Source: JAMLJG01 sp035327585
GTDB lineage: Bacteria > Verrucomicrobiota > Kiritimatiellia > CAIVKH01
Direction of reading: 5' to 3'
Assembly: GCA_035327585.1 (NCBI GenBank)
Contig: DAOLDD010000004.1
Span: 1-64,000, forward strand
Length of the DNA: 64,000 nucleotides
A model generated the notes under the pieces. It was given only the letters and a program-made list of their open reading frames with translations. It had not been told where the DNA came from and made no database searches. Of the stretch, positions 59,038 through 64,000 are shown piece by piece (the first letter of the stretch is position 1; every line of letters starts with the position of its first letter). Made by a program: the position numbers and the translations under genes.

Positions 59038-59739
59038 ATGAACACATGGCGTTGGGTTTTGATGATGGCGCTCGGATTTGCGGGCGTTGCGCGGGCCGAT
59101 CTGGAGGGGACCTACAAGACCATCACGCTCGACGGGAGCCTGGCGGATTGGGATTCGGGCGACGTGTTGTATGACGATGCCGAGATCGCGGACGGCGACC
59201 CGGAGAATTCATCGTACGCGAACGTCTACGTGGCGAACAATGACGTGAATCTCTTTATTGGATTGGAAACGAAGGGTTCGGGCGGCGGCGATATTTTTAA
59301 CACCTACACGCGGAACATCTACATCGACGCGGATATGGACGGCGACACGGGTTTTGATTCCGGGTGGATGACGGGCGGGTACGACTATCTCGTGCAATAT
59401 GGCGCGGGCGGCGGCGTGTATTCGGTCTTCGCGTTTACCGGCGGCGACCAGACCGCCTGGAGCTGGAATTTCGTCGATACGATTGCCTATTCGTATGGCG
59501 ACAGCGCGATTGAACTCGCGATTCCGCTCGCGCAGGTGGGCCTCTCCGGCGGCGATTCGGCGCGCATTGAATTCCATGTGACGGGCGCCGGCGTGAACAC
59601 GGAAACGTGGGCGCACCAATCCGAGGCGTCCGTGGAAACCTACACGGTGGCGGTGGTTCCGGAGCCGGGCACGGCGCTGTTAATCGGGGGCGGGCTGGCG
59701 GCGCTGGGCATGATGCGCCGCCGCGCGCGGACGGCCTGA
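59038..59739 (+). CDS. PEP-CTERM CBM9/DOMON-like surface protein
   Basis: A 233-residue protein: signal peptide (WVLMMALGFAGVARA), one carbohydrate-binding-type beta-sandwich (LDGSLADWDSGD, NIYIDADMDGDTGF, YDYLVQYGAGGG, WSWNFVDTIAYSYGD) and C-terminal VVPEPGTALLIGGG...RRRA, the PEP-CTERM sorting signal. It is paralogous to the divergent small protein. GGAGC precedes the start. It probably presents a sugar-binding domain at the cell surface. Confidence 0.82.
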   Translation: MNTWRWVLMMALGFAGVARADLEGTYKTITLDGSLADWDSGDVLYDDAEIADGDPENSSYANVYVANNDVNLFIGLETKGSGGGDIFNTYTRNIYIDADMDGDTGFDSGWMTGGYDYLVQYGAGGGVYSVFAFTGGDQTAWSWNFVDTIAYSYGDSAIELAIPLAQVGLSGGDSARIEFHVTGAGVNTETWAHQSEASVETYTVAVVPEPGTALLIGGGLAALGMMRRRARTA

Positions 59740-59778
59740 CCGATGGCCACGCATGCGGACTTCGCGCGGGGACGATTC

Positions 59779-62700
59779 ATGAATCGAGCCTTCCACGGTG
59801 TGGCCTGTCTTATTTTCTCCCTTGCGGCGGCGCCCGTCGTCGCGGAGGCGCCGTTGCAGCCGTTCAAGACGGCCGGTGGGCGGTTGGGCTTCCTGGTTCC
59901 GGGCGCGGTTTCGCCGGAGGGCCTCCGCGTCCTGGTGGATGAAGCCGATGCGCCGGGCGGGTTCGCGCCGTGGGGAATTGATCGCATGTCGGAAGGGGCG
60001 TCGGTGTACCGCTATCCGGATGGCGAGCAGGCGTGGCGCTGGGAGAATGAGGGCAGCGTGACGTTCGTCGTGCAGTCCAACGTGATGGCGATGGTCTTGC
60101 CGAATATCCCGGCGCAGGGCCGTTTTCGCTGGATCGCGGAGTGGTACGACGACCAATGGCAGGTGAGCCGCCGTTACCCGGCCGAAGGCATCGCGACGAA
60201 CGACGCGGACGCCCTGCCGCCGGCCCCGGCATGGTTCGACCCGCGGATGCCGGACATCGCGGAGCTGATCCGCTTTTCACCGACCTCGCTGTCGCGCCGG
60301 TTGCAGCGCGACTACATCGATGGGACATGGCGCACGGTCGATCCCATGCCCGCGCTGCCCTCCCTCGCGTTGCCCGGCGTCGAAGCGCGGGCGGAACTGG
60401 TGCTCGCGTGGACGGACCCGCGGAGTGGCCGGACGGTTTCCCTGTCGCCGCAAAGCGCCGGGACGGACGGCGCCCGCACGCGCTGGCGCGGTGCGACGCC
60501 GGACGGCGACGCATGGTTTCTCGTGGCGGACTCCGCTGCGCCGGACGCGATGGAGGTCGTCGCGTGGGTGCAGGCGGAGCGCGAGCGCGTGTTCCGGCTC
60601 TCGCTCGGCGCGCGATTCCCGGACGGGGAGTGGACCTGGTTTGACGACATGCATGCCGCCGTCGCGCTCAAACCCGGGCAGCGCCACGGGGTGGACGGCC
60701 CGTCGCCGTACGGCCTTTTGCAGCGGCGTTCGCATTATCCCTTCGGCGTGATCGCGACGGAGCAGGCGGTGCTGATCGCGGAAACCGATGGCCGCGAACC
60801 CCGGCATTTCCAGATTGAGGCGGCCACCGACGAACGGGTGTTGTGGATTCACTACGACCTGGCGGCGACGCCGTTGACCGGCCATTTCCCCGGCCGCGCC
60901 GCCGTGCGCGCGCACTTTCGCGCGGAGCCCCGGACGGACGTCCAGCCGTTCCGCGCGGCGTTGCGCACGCTGTACGAACGCGATCCCGCGTGGTGGGTCG
61001 CGCGCACGCCGCGGCACGGCTTGTGGATGCCGTTCACCGACATCGGCGCGGTTTCCAACGCGTCGGATTTCGGCTTCGCGTTTTTTGAAAAGGTCGGACC
61101 GCACGGCGCGGACCTCGACAACGCGCGCGCGGTGGGCGCGTACAACCTGATCTACACGGAGCCGTGGCTCTATTGGCTGCCGCTCGCGAACACCTCCGAG
61201 TGGAACCGCGCCGCGGCGGTGCGGCGCATGGAGGAACTCGCCCGCAACGCGGTCGGCAAGGAGCGCGAATTCGCGTCCGCCGGGCTGCTGGGCGCGACGC
61301 GCGACGCGGCGCAGCAGCCGCGCATCCAGTTCCTCGCCACCCCGTGGAGCACCGGCGCGCGGATGGAGGTCATCACGGACCCGGAACTGCCGGTGACGTC
61401 GAACGCCACGGTCAACCGCGCGATGGCGGAGTGGCGCTTCATCCGCGAATCGCTGGAGGACCCGCGGGCGGACGGGATCTATCTCGACTCGCTGTCGGCG
61501 ATGGAAACGATCGACTACAATCCGGCCGCGCTCTCGGTGGCGGATCATCCCCCGACGTTCGTGCTGGCCGATCTCAAGCCCGGCGTCGCCACGCCGATCC
61601 AGGCGGTGGAGTTCACCGCCGCGCTCGCGGGCTATTTGCGGTCGCGCGGCCAGTACCTGATGGCGAATTTCCCGTGCTGGCGTTTTCCGTTCTTCATGCC
61701 GTACATCGACATCCCCGGCGAGGAAACCACCTGGTACACGGGCCGGCAGTACACGCCGATGAGCGAGCGCGAGCGCAACTACCGCCGCGCGATTTCCGGC
61801 GCGAAACCGTTCGGTTTCCTCCAGGCCACGCATTTCACGGAGCTCTCGCTGGACGACATGGAGAAATATTTCCGCGATTGCCTCGCGCTCGGACTGCTGC
61901 CGAGTTTCTTCAGCCACGACGGCGCGAACGATCCCTACTGGGTGGACGCTTCGCTGTATGAGCGGGACCGGCCCCTGTTCCGGCGCTATCTGCCCTTGAC
62001 GATCCGCCTGTCCGAGGCCGGCTGGGTCCCGGTGGCCGACGCCGTATTCAGCGCGCCCGAGGTGCAGGTGGAGCAGTTCGGGAAATCGACGGACGATGTT
62101 CGCTGGATCACGCTGCGGAACACGGGTGCGCGCCCGGCGACGGGCGTCCTTCGCGCGCGGGACGGCGCCGGGGAGCGCATCGCGTACGCGGTGGATTCGG
62201 GGCATGTGTATCCGACGCTCGCGGATGCGCCGGAAATCGAATTGGAGCCCGGCGCGGTCGCCGTTTGGGCGCTGCTTGCGCCCGGGGCGTTGCGGCCGGA
62301 GGCGGCCTGGTTCCGCCGTCACGCCGCGCACCACGCGCAGTATCGCGCGGCCGCCGCGAATCTCGAATCGTTCGCGCGCGAGCATGAGCGGGGGTTGCGC
62401 GCGGATGTCGTGGCGCGCACCGTGGCGCCGATGGATGAGCAGGTTGACCTCGCGTTGCTGTTGGAGGCGGACGGCGCGTGGCCGATGCAATTCCTGCACA
62501 TCAGCGGCGACAACGCCGGCGTCGGCGTGGCGCGCGACCTCGTGGCGCGCGAACGCCTGGAGGTGTCGATGCCGAATGCGCTCGACGCGCGGGCGGGCCG
62601 CTGGGCGCGGGTTCGCTGGCAGATGCAGGTCGACGGGCGTCCCCAGGTCTATGAGCGCATCGTCCTGCCGCCGACACGGCCGGACATCCTGTTTGATGGA

Positions 62701-63414
62701 CCCGATGGGCGCTTCGTTGCGGGCGACGACGAGGCGCTGCTGGTCTTCTCCGTGACGAATCGCGGCGCGCGCGCGCGGACCATCACGCTGCATGCGACGG
62801 GCGATCTTCCCGGCGCGCGGCTCGAGTGGAGTCTGCCGCCGGGTGGCTCCACGCAGGCGCTTGTCCGCGTGGAGGCGCACGACGCCCGCATGCGCCGGGT
62901 CGTGACGCGGTGGGAACTGGACGGGCGCACCGAACGCGAGCACGAGGTGTTTGTGATCTTCGCGCCGCCGCTGGATCATCTCGCGACGAAGGCTGGCGTG
63001 CGCGTCACCGCGGACAGCGCTTATTCCGGGTACACGACGGCGCCGATCCACGACGGCGTGCTCGAAACCGCCGGGCTGATCTGGCACGACGCGGCGTTCG
63101 CCAGCGCCGAAACGTCCGAGCCCCATTGGATTCGCATTCAGTTCCCCGCGCCCGAAACGGTGTCCTCCGTCACCGCGCACTGGAACGCGGAGGGCGGCGT
63201 GTTGTACGCGTCGCGCCGCGGCGAGGTCTGGGGCCAATTGTCCGACGGACGTCGCGTGAAGCTCGGCGCGTTTGACGGCGCATCCGCCGGCTCGTCCACG
63301 CGCGTCTCGTTCGCGCCGGTGTCGGTCGGTGCGCTGGAGTGGCGGCAACCGTCGTCCGGCGGTTCGGCCGCGCGGCCGGACTTGTTGTGGGTGGTGGAGC
63401 TGGAGGTGCGATGA
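59779..63414 (+). CDS. Large secreted TIM-barrel-like protein B (1211 aa), putative novel glycosidase
   Basis: A 1211-residue paralogue of protein A. The ATG at 59779 gives a signal peptide (HGVACLIFSLAAAPVVAEA); an ATG at 59743 would add 12 residues. The barrel keeps LWMPFTDIG, LIYTEPWLYW (Glu461), DGIYLDSLSAM (Asp570), FPCWRFPFFMPYIDIPGEETTWY and SHDGANDPYW, in the same order and spacing as protein A. The C-terminus ends with a discoidin-like domain (DSAYSGYTTAPIHDGVLETAGLIW). The stop overlaps the transporter start (ATGA). Confidence 0.7.
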   Translation: MNRAFHGVACLIFSLAAAPVVAEAPLQPFKTAGGRLGFLVPGAVSPEGLRVLVDEADAPGGFAPWGIDRMSEGASVYRYPDGEQAWRWENEGSVTFVVQSNVMAMVLPNIPAQGRFRWIAEWYDDQWQVSRRYPAEGIATNDADALPPAPAWFDPRMPDIAELIRFSPTSLSRRLQRDYIDGTWRTVDPMPALPSLALPGVEARAELVLAWTDPRSGRTVSLSPQSAGTDGARTRWRGATPDGDAWFLVADSAAPDAMEVVAWVQAERERVFRLSLGARFPDGEWTWFDDMHAAVALKPGQRHGVDGPSPYGLLQRRSHYPFGVIATEQAVLIAETDGREPRHFQIEAATDERVLWIHYDLAATPLTGHFPGRAAVRAHFRAEPRTDVQPFRAALRTLYERDPAWWVARTPRHGLWMPFTDIGAVSNASDFGFAFFEKVGPHGADLDNARAVGAYNLIYTEPWLYWLPLANTSEWNRAAAVRRMEELARNAVGKEREFASAGLLGATRDAAQQPRIQFLATPWSTGARMEVITDPELPVTSNATVNRAMAEWRFIRESLEDPRADGIYLDSLSAMETIDYNPAALSVADHPPTFVLADLKPGVATPIQAVEFTAALAGYLRSRGQYLMANFPCWRFPFFMPYIDIPGEETTWYTGRQYTPMSERERNYRRAISGAKPFGFLQATHFTELSLDDMEKYFRDCLALGLLPSFFSHDGANDPYWVDASLYERDRPLFRRYLPLTIRLSEAGWVPVADAVFSAPEVQVEQFGKSTDDVRWITLRNTGARPATGVLRARDGAGERIAYAVDSGHVYPTLADAPEIELEPGAVAVWALLAPGALRPEAAWFRRHAAHHAQYRAAAANLESFAREHERGLRADVVARTVAPMDEQVDLALLLEADGAWPMQFLHISGDNAGVGVARDLVARERLEVSMPNALDARAGRWARVRWQMQVDGRPQVYERIVLPPTRPDILFDGPDGRFVAGDDEALLVFSVTNRGARARTITLHATGDLPGARLEWSLPPGGSTQALVRVEAHDARMRRVVTRWELDGRTEREHEVFVIFAPPLDHLATKAGVRVTADSAYSGYTTAPIHDGVLETAGLIWHDAAFASAETSEPHWIRIQFPAPETVSSVTAHWNAEGGVLYASRRGEVWGQLSDGRRVKLGAFDGASAGSSTRVSFAPVSVGALEWRQPSSGGSAARPDLLWVVELEVR

Positions 63415-64000
63415 AGCTGGCGCTGCTCGACTGGTTGATGCTGGCGCTGCCGCTGGCCGCCGTGCTCTTCATCGGGCTGAAGGCGCGCCGCCACATGCGC
63501 AGCGTGGCGGATTTTATGGCGGGCGGGCGCGTGGCGGGGCGCTACCTCGTCGCCGTGTCGGACGGCATGGCCGCGATGGGCCTGATCACCGTCGTCGCGC
63601 TGTTCGAGTTCTACTACAAATCCGGGTTCGCCATCGGGCACTGGAACAACCTCGCGGTGCCGATCTGGCTGTTCATCAATCTGACCGGCTACATCGTCTA
63701 TCGCTTCCGCGAAACCCGCGCGATGACGATGGCGCAATTTTTCGAGGTGCGCTACAGCAAGCGCTTCCGCGTCTTCACCGGCGTGTTGTGCTACGTGTCG
63801 GGCATCGTCAACTACGGCATCTTTCCCGCCGTCGCCGCGCGGTTCTTCATCCACTACTGCGGTTTGCCCGCGAACCTCGATCTCTTTGGCGTGGAGATCC
63901 CGACGTTCGCCGCGCTGATGGCGGTATTCCTCGGGCTCGCGTTGTTCATCGTGCTCGGCGGCGGGCATCTGACCAGCATGGTGACCGACTGTGTGCAGGC
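63411..64000 (+). CDS. Sodium:solute symporter (SSS family), 3' end beyond window
   Basis: The first ~196 residues of a multi-pass transporter that runs off the right edge. It begins LDWLMLALPLAAVLFIGLKARRHMRS, then has the family features DFMAGGRVAGRYLVAVSDGMAAMG, helix pairs around WNNLAVPIWLFINLTGYIVYRF and RAMTMAQFFEVRYSKRFRV. Its ATG overlaps the stop of protein B, so it probably imports the product released by the two large secreted proteins, using Na+ symport. Confidence 0.85.
   Translation, partial: MKLALLDWLMLALPLAAVLFIGLKARRHMRSVADFMAGGRVAGRYLVAVSDGMAAMGLITVVALFEFYYKSGFAIGHWNNLAVPIWLFINLTGYIVYRFRETRAMTMAQFFEVRYSKRFRVFTGVLCYVSGIVNYGIFPAVAARFFIHYCGLPANLDLFGVEIPTFAALMAVFLGLALFIVLGGGHLTSMVTDCVQ

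Overview
The window is a gene-dense, high-GC bacterial chromosome segment with no rRNA, tRNA, CRISPR or prophage replication genes visible. Three PEP-CTERM-type or thrombospondin-3-like secreted protein styles, an ECF sigma/Ser-Thr kinase operon, many ATGA start/stop overlaps, a pullulanase and large secreted carbohydrate-active-looking proteins point to a free-living member of the PVC group, most likely Verrucomicrobiota/Kiritimatiellota. That assignment is inference from style, not from a marker gene.

Left part (1-12.6 kb). Two small overlapping ORFs and a DinB protein lead into a MocR regulator that faces a DUF2917 gene across a clear inverted-repeat operator. A HAD phosphatase, a perfect 48-bp palindrome and a methyltransferase follow. 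From 4638 a tightly overlapped plus-strand operon runs eboD-eboE-hicB-hicA-allB-alc-uraD-(CitE-like)-uraH: two genes of the Ebo metabolite-traffic pathway, a HicBA toxin-antitoxin pair fused into the reading chain, and most of urate/allantoin breakdown (uricase is not here). A lipoprotein gene with a strong terminator ends this block.

Middle part (12.6-19.8 kb, minus strand). An outer-membrane-like protein and a family 2 glycosyltransferase, then an ECF-type sigma factor - unknown protein - giant Ser/Thr kinase operon. The kinase has a membrane segment, helical repeats and two OB-fold-like C-terminal repeats. A LuxR-type regulator with a degenerate receiver diverges from it.

19.9-35.3 kb holds a long plus-strand run of secreted proteins: two jelly-roll-like paralogues (one PEP-CTERM), a 1912-residue CHAP-domain protein with an internally duplicated module, a His-rich small protein, and three tandem paralogues that look like contractile-phage tail-fibre tips. 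Each tip paralogue has a collar motif, exactly seven HxH motifs arranged 4+3 around a variable loop, and a returning collar strand. This cluster is the best candidate for an undescribed system. I read it as metal-threaded, trimeric needle adhesins on a bacterial surface, possibly loaded by the His-rich neighbour.

35.5-64 kb is polysaccharide and amino-sugar metabolism. It holds a secreted pullulanase with an FHA protein, a beta-propeller/hydrolase fusion, and a minus-strand operon ROK kinase - GNAT - PIG-L deacetylase - NagB. That operon is divergent from a UDP-sugar epimerase, which is followed by a ROK repressor and an N-acetylhexosamine kinase. Next come a pseudopilin, a Gfo/Idh/MocA oxidoreductase, a DUF4832 protein, two large paralogous TIM-barrel-like secreted proteins of unknown activity, two divergent CBM9/DOMON-like proteins, and the start of a sodium:solute symporter at the right edge. 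Three promoters in this part share a TTTGA-N4-TCAAA-like operator, which suggests one local regulon controlled by the ROK repressor. Two copies of a dispersed repeat (CAACGTCTG-N22-CAACGTCTG) and a second hairpin repeat mark the genome as repeat-colonised.
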